This document shows positions 35,225 through 47,262 of a stretch of 64,000 bases of DNA, one piece after another. Under the pieces are notes generated by a model. The model was not told the origin of the DNA, searched no databases, and saw only the letters and a list, made by a program, of their open reading frames with translations. Each line of letters starts with the position of its first letter. Position 1 is the stretch's first letter. The position numbers were made by a program, and so were the translations under genes. This DNA comes from Hofstenia miamia (taxonomy: Eukaryota; Xenacoelomorpha; Acoela; Hofsteniidae), in the NCBI GenBank assembly GCA_900660155.1, contig CABFPE010000160.1, forward strand, positions 402,191 through 466,190. Reading direction: 5' to 3'.

Positions 35225-35560
35225 TCATTATATTAAGCCAATACCGAAATAAAATATCAAAAAATGATATGATTTCCTATTACAATCAACTACTTTCTGC
35301 CACTTTTCAGGCAAATTTTGAATGCCATCTGCAGAAAGCTGTAGTTCTGATCACTGATCGACTTCATTGTCATTCTCTAAGGATTCTCCCTGAATAGCGA
35401 CAAGAAAAATTGTAGTCCAGCAACTTTTGCCGTATGATTTTTGCAATATGCGAATGAGCAATTGTCATTAGTGAATCGCATTGTGTCATGTTTCGGACAC
35501 AGTTTGGTGATTTTCGCGGCAATCTATTCAATTGCGGACTGTGCAGTTTCCGCATGTAGT
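35225..35560 (-). pseudogene. mariner-type transposase C-terminal fossil
   Basis: Reverse strand: an LMTIAHSHIAKIIRQKLLDY segment fits the mariner D-N-A-x-x-H-x-A block with its Asp altered. Then, after a deletion, LSADGIQNLPEKWQKVVD matches the conserved mariner tail G-I-x-x-L-x-x-R/K-W-Q-K-x-x-D. One stop and frame breaks; dead. Confidence 0.65.
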
Positions 35561-35939
35561 GTCCTACGGCTTAGCCTTTACCAATTCATGCAAACGTTCA
35601 TTATTGAATTTGGCTGGACGTTCTGACCTTTGAACTTAATAGCTGACGCAACCACCATGAAATCGGTTGAAACCAATTACGTGTCGTACGTTCAATTACA
35701 GTACTCTCCCCAAGATTTGCATTGATGTAGCGACACAATGTGATGCAGCTGTTTCACCGCCTTAATAATATATAATTACTCTAATCTATTCTTTCGAGAC
35801 ATCCATTTCAAAAGGCTACATATTACAGATAATACTGATTTTGAAAAGGCTGTATCTGCGTTATAAAAACACAATAGAACATAAAGTTGTTCAGTCAGTA
35901 AGCTTACAAACAAGGCAAAAAAAATGCTGGTAAAATTTG

Positions 35940-36470
35940 GTTGCTCTCAAAACCGCTGGAACTTATTAGACAATCTAGTTTTTTCTTCTTTAAGAGTTCG
36001 ACCCAAGTAATTACCGCATTATTAGCAAACATTCATTGACAAAATTATTTGAAGGTATTTTTCTAATTACCACCATATTTTATCGAAAAATGCAAGTGGG
36101 TGTAAACTTGAGCCAATGCTACCGATACAATGTTGTTAATTTCAGAAAAACTAAGTCTATCTAGAGCGATTACATTGGTTGACCTTAACATGGCAATGAA
36201 CTTTGGAATGTTAATCTCAAAATTTCTTATTCAAATATTTATTTTGACTTTTTAAGTATCAAAAGCAACGACTGAAAGTAGAACAAATTTATTCAAAATA
36301 TGTTAACATATTTGGGAGTAAGCACTGTGTACCCTGTTTTAGGAGCGATATTGTGTTTTGCTTACGTGAATGTTAGAAACAATATAAGATAGAACTACAG
36401 ACCAATATGCAGATGATACATGTCTACTTCAAGTACCAAAAACCCCTTATTGAAGCGCCAATATTGTGAA
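35940..36470 (+). pseudogene. non-LTR RT fossil
   Basis: ALVDLNMAMNFGMLISKF at about 36160-36220 fits the RT motif A region and QYADDTCLL at about 36398 is motif C. The part between holds stops and a deletion. Confidence 0.55.
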
Positions 36471-38381
36471 CATAGGATATTCAAGACCTAGTTCATTATT
36501 ACAATAGAAATCATTTGAAAATTTTTTTTCAGGAGATTAAAATTTTATCTCTATGAGATTATTTGATCTGAACTTTATTTAAAATTCATAAAAAGATTTC
36601 TAAACTATTTAGTAATATAAGACTAACAAAATAAAAAATTTAATTCGATGTTTGTTGAAAAGTGATGTGAAAAGATTTTCGAGGTACGCACACAACATTA
36701 ATTTGGTCTTAATCTTTATTGAATTTGTAACCATATCTATTTTTAGCATTGAATCAATTTCCTGACAGATATAGGAGTACAGCTTTTAAGATATTTTGAA
36801 AGGAGGGCTAAAAGTGACATTGCTTTCGTTATTTAATGAAGCTGTTGATTTCTTTGAGGGTATTTATCAAATATGTGCTTAGAATGGGTAGGCCCCCTCA
36901 AGTCCCCATTTTGTACTCACTCATTGACATACCTTCATTTTATAACAATTCTATTCGAATTCTTTTCCTTATTCATTCTTTAATTCGTAATGAGCTATAT
37001 TTTTGTATACTATGACATATGCATATGTCTTCTTTCAAATTCGTTGGTAGATAAATGCTAACTTTGTCTTTATTGTTCTAGCGTTGTAGTTTGCGCCAAT
37101 TTTTACCTACTATCTTAAAGAAAACTCAAATGGCGGCTTCTTCTGGGTGGATGAAGTTGCTCTATCAGCCAGCTAAAATGACATGAAATTGAGTGAAAAT
37201 TGTATTCGTTGCCTTGGCAGCAGATAATGATTCATATTTTATCTCCATAATTTTATCTGCAACAACTTTGTGAGAGATTGATTTGAGTTTCCGGTGAATT
37301 ATTACCAGGTTCTCACATCTCTGTATACTACTAGAGAGTCTTAGATTAACTTGCTCAAGTGCAAGTTCAATTATTTTTGTGTATTCTGGTAATACATTTC
37401 ATTTTCTATAACTATCATGAATGCCTTAATAAAACCAGTGTCAAGATAAGGAACTGAACAAATCCTATCAGTTATCAAATTATCCATAACTAAATGTCAT
37501 ATTGATATCACTGAGATAAAAGCTTCAAAATTCGTGAGGCACAGATCTTTACATTATTGCTTTTTACGTTATATTCAAAAATATAAATATATTGCATATT
37601 TTATTTAAGTTTCAGCACTAAAAATTTTCAAATATCACATAAGTACTATATTTATAATTTTGGTTCATGTTTTAATAATTAATAATTGCAAACATGGGGT
37701 TGCAAATTATGTTTTCTCTATAGCCTTTTTATAATCGGTTGGCCAAAATAAGGCCAGTATGGATACTTTGCGTAGAATAAGGCTTTACCACACTTATATT
37801 CAACAAAAAACGCTCTAAACGATGTCATTCGAAAGATGAGATTCCTGGCTTGCTTACCAATACCTATAAAGTGCATTATAATATGTAGGCCGACCCACAA
37901 ATTGGATAAACTTGAATTCGTGGCCTTATTCGGGCATTGTACCTTACATGTGATACTCGCCTAAAACTTAGCATGCCATTTTATAATATGTTGTTTAGGC
38001 ATTGAGGGAGCTAATCAGTAATATTTTTTCTCGCATAATTGGCTGATTGATGACTATGTTCTTTCGCGGTTGAAGTCCCAGGCAAGCGGTGTTTGGAGTT
38101 TAAAGACTTAACCACTACATTTTATTGTTTGAGGCATTCATTGTAAATATTTAGTTTCTAGATTTTAATTTGTTATTCTTTTTTAATTAGAATTAGTTAA
38201 TGGTGTTACTTTCGCATTTTTAGATTGCTATCAGTTTAAATTTTCCTTTTATAAACAAATTCTGTTAATATTATTAGTACTTCCATAAAATATAAAAGTA
38301 AAAGTACGCCATCAAAACGAGAAACAACTCAATTTATTGCAAAACTAGTAAGGGATTGTAGGATGAATTTAATTAATAATA
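36471..38381. other. intergenic, no gene recognised
   Basis: AT-rich, no supported coding sequence. The reverse frame at 37718-37900 has no family signal. Confidence 0.5.
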
Positions 38382-39687
38382 AATATTCTCTCTGTATTTT
38401 TTTAGTTGACCATTTTCGCGGCAAGTTTCATAACTTTTGATTGAGAACTCCTATTGACACTAAAATTTGTTAGCTAGTAGCTTATTTATTAGGCTACATC
38501 TTAACGAAAAATATCAGTTAAATCACATTTCAAAATTTTTATTTTTAAATTGTTGTAATTACACATTTGATTAATTTGGCAATAATTTTCGTCGATCTTC
38601 GAGAAATGACTTTTAGCCAAAAATTTTTTGTATAGTGAGTTAGAACAGAAGTTTTTATATACGGAAAAAATCATTCCGTTGACTAGAAAAATTTTCTCGG
38701 GGTTCTAGGATTTTTTGAATCCAGGCCTCAATAGGAAGTTTGGAAGATGTAACTTTTTAGAATAGCTTTTGAGAAATATTTTAATGCTCAATATATTGTT
38801 AAACAACCCAAATTGAGCATTCTTGACCCTAGGTCATTGAGTTTCTTCTCACGATTAAAAAATGCAAGAGCGCATATATCACCAAACGACCTCTCAATAT
38901 TAGAGGCCAACATTCATCAAACACACCAATTAAGATCATTTGTCATTTTGGTTTCTTTAATGCAATTCAAACTTACAAAATAAGAGTCATCTACAACTTC
39001 TCAATTTGTTTGATGCGTAGACAATACGTTCAATTCTTATCCATACGAGAAATTATTGGATGTTTTCATAGCATTACAACAATATTTAAAACCCCTCTTT
39101 CTGTTTTATGTGGTAATAATTGCAAAATACCCCACTTGTCTAAGGGGAACAAATATTAAAGCAAAAGTGAATTACAACCTCACATGGGATTTCCATACAT
39201 ACCAGCAAGCTACAACTTAACACCAGGAAAACTTTTTGAGGCCTGGATTAAAAAAATTCTAGATCCCGGGAGAATTTTTCTAGTCATTGGAATGATTTTT
39301 CCGGATAGGAAAACTTCTGTTCTAACTCACCATACAAAAATTTTGGCTGAAAGTCATTACTCGAAGTTCGGCGAAAATTATTGCAAAATTAATTATTTTA
39401 ATAAATAAGCTACTATGATAACTCGTCATTAAAATAGCAATATAAAGTAATTCATCCATAGCCTGTAAGAATTCTTACTTTTTGTAATGTATGCTGATTT
39501 GTATATTGGTTACTTTTTTGTAATTTATGACGCTATTCAGATAAATTATCAGTTATTGAATTGTAAACATTTATCTGAATATAGAATCTCTTATCTTATC
39601 TGACAAATTTTGGTATCAATAGGAGTTCTCAAACAAAAGTTGCTGAGAAACCGGTCAACTAAAAAAATACAGAAGGAGTATATTCTA
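38382..39687. mobile_element. foldback element, arms of about 350 bp, loop of about 500 bp
   Basis: Left arm 38382-38731 and right arm 39236-39687 are inverted copies. At the ends CTGTATTTTTTTAGTTGACC matches its complement in order, as do AATAGGAGTTCTCAA-type stretches. Near the loop, GTGAGTTAGAACAGAAGTTT and CCAGGCCTCAA match exactly or nearly so. The right arm carries about 150 extra bases near 39420-39590. Overall arm similarity is roughly 80-90 percent by eye. No transposase; the open frame at 39184-39408 is a by-product of the arm. Confidence 0.8.
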
Positions 39688-41110
39688 ATTGATGTACCAT
39701 AGCCTGCTGAAACAAAAAAATTCTCAAATCTTAATTTTCATAGAAATTTCTACCAAACTAAGCAAAATATTCCCTTATCAAATATAATAAATATTTTTTA
39801 ATTTTAGATTTTAAATTGCCAGTAAAAACACCTTCCTTTCATAGAATTTTCTAAAGGCCTTACAGTAATGTTAATAAGGCAGAGGAGAGGTCACAAAATG
39901 ACGTCATTGCTGATTCACATATGTTGACAGGGGGTTTGCAACGTCATCTAGTGGCGATGTAATTACTGACTCATTTTTAATGTTTGCAATATTTACGAGG
40001 CTCAATTTTACAATGATTAGTAAACACGTGTCTGCTATAGTAACTAATTTATATGGTCATTTCATTACATGTTTGTTAATATACCCTGGTATATCACATG
40101 TTATTTAGTTTGCATGCTTACTATTGTTTGCAAACTTTAGCTGACTAATTGGGGTTTACATCGTGTTTTGTAATTATGCATTGCTGACAAATAATTTTCT
40201 TTTCCATGCAAAATTCCCTGTTTGCTAATGATTAATCACTGACATTTAATTCGTTTTTTCGGGAAATCTAAACATTACATACAAAAGGATGCATTTCATT
40301 TTCAAATACACTGCTATTTCATTGTAAAAATTCCACGTTTAATTTGTTTTTCACAAAATGGAAAAAAATATTTCATACTTAAACATTAGAGGTGTATGAT
40401 ATATAGACTTACATGATAAAGACAATTTTGCTTTCCGAAAAATTATAAATGCAATGTTGCTAGGAGCATTTATACATATACATGCTGCTCTCATTAATAC
40501 ACTATTATTACATTAGTTTACACAACAGTCTTTTCTCTGCATTTCTTTTTTGGTTTATATGGATCTTCGTCAGTTGTACATGTTTGTAGACTGTTACATC
40601 TTTTCTTGACTTCGCATGTTTTTCACTTTTTTGGCTTATTACTTTGCCTGGCTGCATACATTTACATTGTTTTCTGCTTTCCACTGATTGTCGACTTCGC
40701 ACGTTTTTCAATTTTATTTACTTTACAACTTTTGCATGGTTGTATGCATTACAAGGGTTTTTTGCTTTTGTAACTTTAACGCGTGAAGATGTGCCACATT
40801 TTTTATTCATACTTGATATTGATTTTTTCCATTGATAGATATGATTTCAAATTGGTAAATTTGTAAACCCCATGATGCATTCGTCATTCTAAATTTATAA
40901 ATGTTTGTAAATAGTGTATTATTCACACTCAAAAATACACACACATGGTATTTAAAAGATAGAATTTCAAAAACAACACCCATAAAATCGCCTTGTTAGT
41001 TGAAAATAAGAAATTAAACAAAATTATTACGTATAAATAATTCCTTTCAGTCAATTGCTAGTTAAAGAAGAATAGAAATTAAACATGCATGATTAAAAAT
41101 GAAATACTTG
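39688..41110. other. intergenic; Lys/Cys-rich reverse open frame at 40.5-40.7 kb
   Basis: The reverse frame 40508-40711 is strongly basic (KNVRSRQSVESRKQCKCMQP) and extends with similar composition to about 40780 without a start. No domain recognised. It could be a core-type protein of the neighbouring Polinton or chance. Confidence 0.3.
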
Positions 41111-41114
41111 ATAA

Positions 41115-41490
41115 ACCAATAATGCATATAAATTCAATTAAAACAAAAAACTTACACAATGGAAAAGAGAAATACTACAACAATGTTTATAGGCGAATTA
41201 ACCAATAGTGTATATAAATTCGTCTAAAGCAAAAATGAAAACGTGTTTGGTGAAAAGAAAAATATGACATCAGCGTATATAGGCGAATAAACCAATACTG
41301 TATATAAATTAGTTTAAAGCAAAAATGTGTTTTGTGAAAAGAGAAATATTACATCAACATATATAGGTGAATAAATTAATTCTGTATATAAATTTGTTTA
41401 AAGCAAAAGCGTTTATGATGGTTGTATATAAAATAGTTTAAAGCAAAAACATGTATAATGGAAAGAGAAATATTACAACAAGGTATATAG
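41115..41490. repeat. tandem array, unit about 90-100 bp, four to five degenerate copies
   Basis: Recurring order: AAACCAATA, TGTATATAAATT, GTTTAAAGCAAAAA, GTGAAAAGAGAAATATTACA, TATATAGGCGAAT. Later copies are shorter. Confidence 0.8.
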
Positions 41491-41982
41491 AAGGTGAAAA
41501 TATAATATAAATAATTATACGTCAACATCCTTGTTAATTATAGATGCATTCGCCAGTCCAACACGCATTCCTTTCAATCTCTGACCTGTAACCAATTCAT
41601 GTCGTTCTTTATCATTATATGGCAATAAACAAGTCTTTTTAAATTGAAACCATCTTTAATTGAAGAAAACATGCTTTAAATGGTGCCTATATCATTGAAA
41701 AACTGTGTATGATGTGTAAACTAGAACAAAGAACAAAGAAACTTTTGTAAGCATCACTACTATTTTAAAAATTAATTTTATTTTACTAATTATTTATTGT
41801 ATTTTTTGGTAAATTTATTTTTTCAAGTTAATTATTTTGTTAATTTATTTTGCAATTTATTTATTTGCTAAGAATTGCTTTGAATTATAGCATTTGACTC
41901 AAATCAAATCACTGTTAAAATGTTTCAGACACTTGTGGTAATTGAAAGATTATAAATTTATACTGTATATTCCCTGATAATG

Positions 41983-42340
41983 TCAATATGTGTTCTCTCC
42001 CAACATCAAATTAGTTGTTACCTGTTGTGAAGGAGTTAGCATTTTTAATGCTATGAAAGAAGAAATTCTCTTTTGCAGTTTTTGGTAATGCTTTTTCATA
42101 TTGCAATTTAGTTTCTTTACACATTGCATTGACCATAGATGTAGTGTTTTTCTTAACAAATCAAGTGTCTCCAGGAAATGTTTATTGATGTTAGTAATAT
42201 TAAACATGTATAAGCAATCAATTTCCATCTAAAGATTTGCTTAATCATATCATATCCATTATTTAAATGTAAAAATAACTTACCCTGTGTTGGAGAAATT
42301 CAACCATCCTTGGCTCAATCCCGATAAAAACTGAATAATT
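41983..42340 (-). CDS. hypothetical spliced reverse-strand gene fragment
   Basis: The reverse frame 42228-41983 (81 residues, MEIDCLYMFNITNINKHF, LDLLRKTLHLWSMQCVKKL) follows an acceptor-like CTTTAG, and about 55 bases upstream (in transcript sense) an open stretch ending in a GTAAGT donor reads FIGIEPRMVEFLQHR. This looks like a real intron of about 55 bases. A helical L-W-x-x-Q segment recalls hAT-derived ZMYM/ZBED proteins, but that is weak. Function unknown. Confidence 0.3.
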
Positions 42341-42552
42341 CTCTACATTTTGGAACTTGGAAAAATAATATCAATAGATTTATTAAATTAAAAACACAAA
42401 TGTATAGTTATAACTTTGGAGTTATAACTCCAAACGCTGCAAACATCAAATGATAATTTTGATTTTCCATCATTTCTTCATTCTGTGCGAATATCCAGTG
42501 TGATATAAAGCAAGAAAGAAAGAAAGAAATCGTATATTTAAAAAAACATCCA

Positions 42553-43714
42553 TTAGTTGTGAAAATACTTTGTATAAAAAGGAATGAACTGGTGAGCATG
42601 TCGGCGTGATTTAAGGCGGCGTACGCAGAATTTCCCGGTATAGCGCAATGTGTCCGGAAGGATACTATGTAAAGCATGACTGGGATGAGAAACCGCTGTT
42701 TTGAAAAGACGAGCGCCGAGGTGGATACGTCGCGAGTCTATGATCATAGCTCCACCAGTGTGACCAGTCATGATGCGCTGTACTTTGTCACAGATTCTTT
42801 GCAATCTAGCGTTAAGATAATTAGGTAGCACAGTGAAGACTGGTGAGCAATAGTCCAGAATGCCTACGATGGTGCTAAGAAAGATGCTATTCATTGTGAT
42901 GTTATCAGTACAGCTTTTTAGAGTTCTAAGGCAGTATAGTCTTTGAGAGGCTTTCCTCATGATGTAGCCGATATGATTGTTCCACTTTAAATCGCGTGAT
43001 AGTATTATACCCAAACATTTTATGGAACTGACTATAGAAATGTCGTCAGGTAAATTGCAATCGTATTTTCCGAAAATCATCTGCTTGCATTTAGATTTGT
43101 TCAAAACAACATTGTTGTTGTAGCAAAAGCATTGAATATGGCTATACTCAGTTTTGAGTGGTCGAGTGTTGCAGCAGATCGGCGTGAGGGCGTAGGTATT
43201 GTCCGCATATTTCATCATGATGTTATTAGGCGTTGAGCACTGGAAGTCTTCCACATATAGCAGAAAAAGGACAGGTCCTAGGAGCGACCCTTGTGGAACA
43301 GCGCGGCGTATGCTTCTGCGGCTGCTAACCTGGATGCCGAATTTGACATGGAACATACGATCTGACAGGTAGTTAGAAATGAGTTTGACGAATCCCTTTG
43401 GTAATTTTAGGTTACTGGGCTTAGCAAGTAATTTTTTGTTGGGAACTGTATCAAATGCTTTGCTGAAATCGAAAGACTTCAAAATGACGCCAAGAATGAG
43501 GGGATTGTCTAGAATTTCGGTGATATTATTCAATAGAACAATGAGGGCTGGCCAGGTGGAAGATTTTGCACGATAGACGCACTGGTTAGGAGAGATATGC
43601 GAGTAAAGCACTGTGCGGGTATCATTGAGTATAACATATTCGAGGTATTTAGAGGGAACTGACAGCAGTGATAGAGGTCGTAGCTCGTTTATGTTCGGAG
43701 GGCTGCTTTTGGGG
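42553..43714 (-). pseudogene. LINE reverse transcriptase, long open frame
   Basis: 352 residues open. Motif A FDFSKAFDTVPNKKL, motif B AVPQGSLLGPVLFLLYVEDF, motif C MKYADNTYAL (second Asp replaced by Asn), then the thumb with KCLGIILSRDLKWNNHI and a C-terminal CCHC-less tail ending FYTKYFHN. The upstream RT fingers (SFLPKSSRPNINKLRPLSLL) lie beyond the n, partly duplicated by the join. Confidence 0.8.
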
Positions 43715-43917
43715 NAATTTCGGTGATATTATTCAATAGAACAATGAGGGCTGGCCAGGTGGAAGATTTTGCACGATAGACGCACTGGTTAGGAGAGATA
43801 TGCGAGTAAAGCACTGTGCGGGTATCATTGAGTATAACATATTCGAGGTATTTAGAGGGAACTGACAGCAGTGATAGAGGTCGTAGCTTGTTTATGTTCG
43901 GACGGCTGCTTTTGGGG
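43513..43917. repeat. 202-bp duplicated contig overlap around n at 43715
   Basis: 43513-43714 and 43716-43917 are the same sequence with two differences (CTCG/CTTG and GGAGGG/GGACGG). An unmerged contig overlap or two haplotypes. Confidence 0.9.
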
Positions 43918-43984
43918 AGGAAACTGACAATAGCTTCTTTCCAGGCAGATGGAACAGTGTGGTTCCAGATTGAGCAGTTTAACA

Positions 43985-44555
43985 TGTGAGCGATGGGAGC
44001 AGCTAGAATGTGGGCGGCGTTGCGATAAAGTATGGTAGGGATGGCATCGTTGCCTGATGCTTTTTTGTCATTGAGATGTGATAAGAACTGAAAGGCTTCG
44101 TATTTGGTGATGAGCGGTAGCCAGTCATCATCTTCAATATATTCAAAGTATGCTTCAATCTCTCGAATTGTATCAGGTGCGTTGATGTATTAAAGATTGT
44201 CAGCTAGCTTTTCTATGGCATCACTGATGGAAGGAAAAGACGCGATAATGCTGTTTATCCCGGAGTTTCTTTTAAATTTACGAAGCTCATTTACTGCTTT
44301 CCAGCTGTTGTGTGCTGATTTGCTACTTGATTTAAAGAACTTTTGCTTGGCCTTGATAATCTCGCTTGTAGACTTAGATGTGTAGTTGAAAGAATCTTGC
44401 CTTTTCATTGCGATTTCTTTAACTTTGGGGGTGATGTAAACGGGATCGGTAGGGGTAATTTTGACAGTTCTGCGTGGTATTTCATCAAGTGCTTCGTACA
44501 TGAAGTCAAGGAATTTTTCTACCTTTTCATCTGCAGTGTCGAGGTGATAGATCAT
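43985..44555 (-). pseudogene. LINE linker between endonuclease and RT
   Basis: The 44555-44190 frame is Lys/Ser-rich (ETSK-type, KQKFFKSSSKSAHNSWK), as in the region where LINE proteins read Y-K-x-x-R-N-x-W-x-x-I. A stop at 44190 separates it from the RT fingers. Confidence 0.6.
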
Positions 44556-45203
44556 ACTGAAATTGGCTTCATTTATTTTCTTAAGGTATCGCTCAATGTT
44601 AGATTTGTCAAAGTTAAATGATTGGCAAGTATATGAGAAAGTCTCTTCCTGTTATCTTGGTTCAATGTAGTAAGTCTTATGTTTAGATTTGCCCAGTGGT
44701 GCTAATAGATGGTGTTGCTTGTATACATCACTAATGTCTGTACTAACAGCAATGATTTCGAGGATGTTGTTACCATGCGTTGGCTGATCAATGAGATTTA
44801 CAATATCTAGTTGTTGTAATAGGTTGGGTAAATGGCGCGAAACAAATTCCATGTTTAGTTAGCTGCAAATGATTATATCATGTATGATTGAGTAGCGTGT
44901 TATCAATATGTTCAACAAGCATGTAAAAGATTGTTTGGTAAGCTGTCGAAATAAGGCCAGGTGGCATATATAGACAGCAAAAAAGCAAGTCATAACGCTC
45001 CAGGTTCAGAAAAATACATTCAATATCAGGGATTTGAATGTTGGCAATACGTTTCGCATTTCCAATTCTGTTATGTAGCCATACAGAAACTCCTCCTCCC
45101 CTACTAGGGCAGTCGCACCTTATAGGAGCATTGTATGATGTTATATGAAAATCAGAAGAACAATTATTAGCAGTAAGCCGTTTTTAATGCATAGTCTGCA
45201 GAC

Positions 45204-45590
45204 TCACTGGGGATATTTCTTGTTTGCTGTTGGAGGTAGAGTTGATATGTGCTGGATGACCGATTGCCAGATATAGCTTCTCCTGAAATCTTGAAGGCGT
45301 GAAGGACCAGGTTGCCGAGAAGTGGTAGGCGTATTGACAGCAACATCATTGCCACTGTCTTCTTCATTGCTATCAGGTTCATCCACGTCCATCAAACTAT
45401 CATTATACTCTATATCAATATCTTCATTGAAGTCGGACAAATCAGAGTCTTCGTTCATTATAACATCACTATTCTGTTCTGCATTCTTTTTATGGATAAA
45501 TAAAGTCAATAAATTTATAAAAACAAATTTAAAAAAATAAAAATCTTTACAGCAACGAAAATAATCAACTACCCTCACGCTACAACTCAC
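45204..45590 (-). pseudogene. acidic ORF1-like frame upstream of the LINE endonuclease
   Basis: 128 residues with an acidic middle (DEPDSNEEDSGND) and Pro/Ser-rich tail. Position suggests LINE ORF1 or 5' leader; no nucleic-acid-binding motif seen. The hydrophobic N-terminal part may be non-coding. Confidence 0.35.
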
Positions 45591-45770
45591 ACCAATCTGA
45601 CGCTATCACCAAACATCTATAATATCTATTGTTACAAACTGAACAGATGTAGATTTCATGCTGAGCGATTTCGGACAAACTGTTCTGTGTCGTTCACAAA
45701 ACAGCTGTGTGCCGTGTGTAAAACCTGCGTCGATACTTTTCACAGTTCAGTAGCAACGCATGGCGTAAAT

Positions 45771-46745
45771 TTACGTTCCTACAGCACCCAACGTAAACTG
45801 TTTTTCTAAAAATGTAAAAATATGTGGCTTTGTGCTTGCGCATGGTTTCCAATAATGTAAATCTATGTGGGACAGCACTGAAAGTGTCAATGTGGCGTCT
45901 GCAACAAGGTGAAATCCTTTGAAATGTGAATTGGGCTTGGTAACGACTCTGGTGTGTAAAGGGGTGGCACCGCCCTTTGTACAGTAATCTAGGAGATCTG
46001 ATTCACTTACGGATTTATCCAATCGGCCAACAAATCCTCCTGGTCCCAGTAAACTAAATCACTTGACCTTGCTCAGTGCAAAACTTTACATTTATTCTAT
46101 TGATATATGATCATGACACCAGTTTATAGATTGGATTTCGTTTTTCATGATGAATAATTCGGGTGGTGCTCTGTTTGATAGCATATGCCAACATCAAGGG
46201 ACATTTATCCAATGAGGCTAATCATGTGCCTCTAACAAATTGAGGTTCTACAATATTGCTTTGTACCATTAAAACATGATTTCCAGCATATATGTTGTGT
46301 TCATAGCTAGCATTGGTTGTTGTGTTTGGATATATCTTTCAATAAAATCGTAGCATATTTCTGGCCTGGTCTAAATCCACCTCATGTTCCCACTTGTTTG
46401 TTGCTTGTAGGCGTCTACCAACCAATTTAAATTGTATTGAAATACCTTTGGCTTAAGAATTGAGCTTATATCTTTATACAAGTCCTCAAAGCTATGCACA
46501 TGGTTGGAATAAAACTGCAAACAAATTTTGGTTCCATCTTTTTTCTTCAAAGCCCACCACTATATCTTAAGATTAAGAAATGTTGACGGGTACCCAATAT
46601 CAATAACTGCCATGTCACATGCATTATTAATTGCCTTGTCCAAATACATAGTAAATTCGCCCAATCCCACTGGATGGCATACTCCATCTTCTCCACATCT
46701 GTCAGATACTAACATTACAAGAACCATTACTCACATGTCAATCTA
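45771..46745 (-). pseudogene. probable Polinton penton-like/minor capsid relic
   Basis: Reverse strand at about 46680-46560 reads GEFTMYLDKAIN, then AVIDIGYPSTFLNLK. That follows the pattern F-x-x-x-L-x-x-x-I ... V-x-L/I-x-E/D-I-x-Y-P-x-x-x-x-N at the start of Polinton penton-like proteins. About 80 further residues follow with stops. A last frame at 46022-45771 (FHLVADATLTLSVL) may be its C-terminal part. Motif-only evidence. Confidence 0.45.
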
Positions 46746-47262
46746 GATGTTTTGCATCAATTAAGTGAACCCTCCAGTTAAAGAATGCATATTTATTAAG
46801 TAAAAGCAAAAACTATTTATGAGTGTGCAAAAAATCAATAATTTTATTACCTCACCCAAGAAATCATTTTCAAGTTGATAAAACTGAAATGTATTTTAAT
46901 GAAGCGTGAAGTGATGGCAATCCTTCCCAAAATTAATGTTTTGTGTTTTGTGAAATAAAAAAATGAACAATGAACACCAAAAAATCAAAAGTGGAGTGAG
47001 GTAATTTGTAAAGAAATACATCTAATCTCGTTAGCATCCATTAGATATTTAAGTAATTGTAAAGTTTGCAATGTCTAAATTTGATGTAGAGCCAAAACAA
47101 TAAAGACAGTAAATGACCCAAAATTGGTAAATTACACCAAAATCTGTAAAATATCAGATATCCATTGTCAATTCCAAATTCTCTTTTAACAAAACCATAG
47201 CTATCATGGTAAATTGCGTGTATTCTAAACAGTTTTGACCATTTTAAAAGTGAGTGTTGCCT
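46746..47262. other. AT-rich spacer inside the Polinton/LINE region
   Basis: No coding signal recognised. Confidence 0.5.

Larger units (their letters stand above)
42512..45590 (-). mobile_element. non-LTR retrotransposon (reverse), about 3 kb, with (CTTT)n tail
   Basis: In order on the reverse strand: an acidic ORF1-like frame (45590-45204), a decayed endonuclease (about 45170-44600, LLQQLDIVNLIDQPTHG), a linker (44555-44190), RT (43985-42553) and a (CTTT)n tail at 42529-42512. Size and order fit a 5'-truncated or decayed Jockey/CR1-type LINE. It contains the scaffold join at 43715. Confidence 0.75.

Noticed and set aside
39184-39408. 74-residue forward frame as a gene
   Set aside because: It lies mostly in the right arm of the foldback element and is explained by it.
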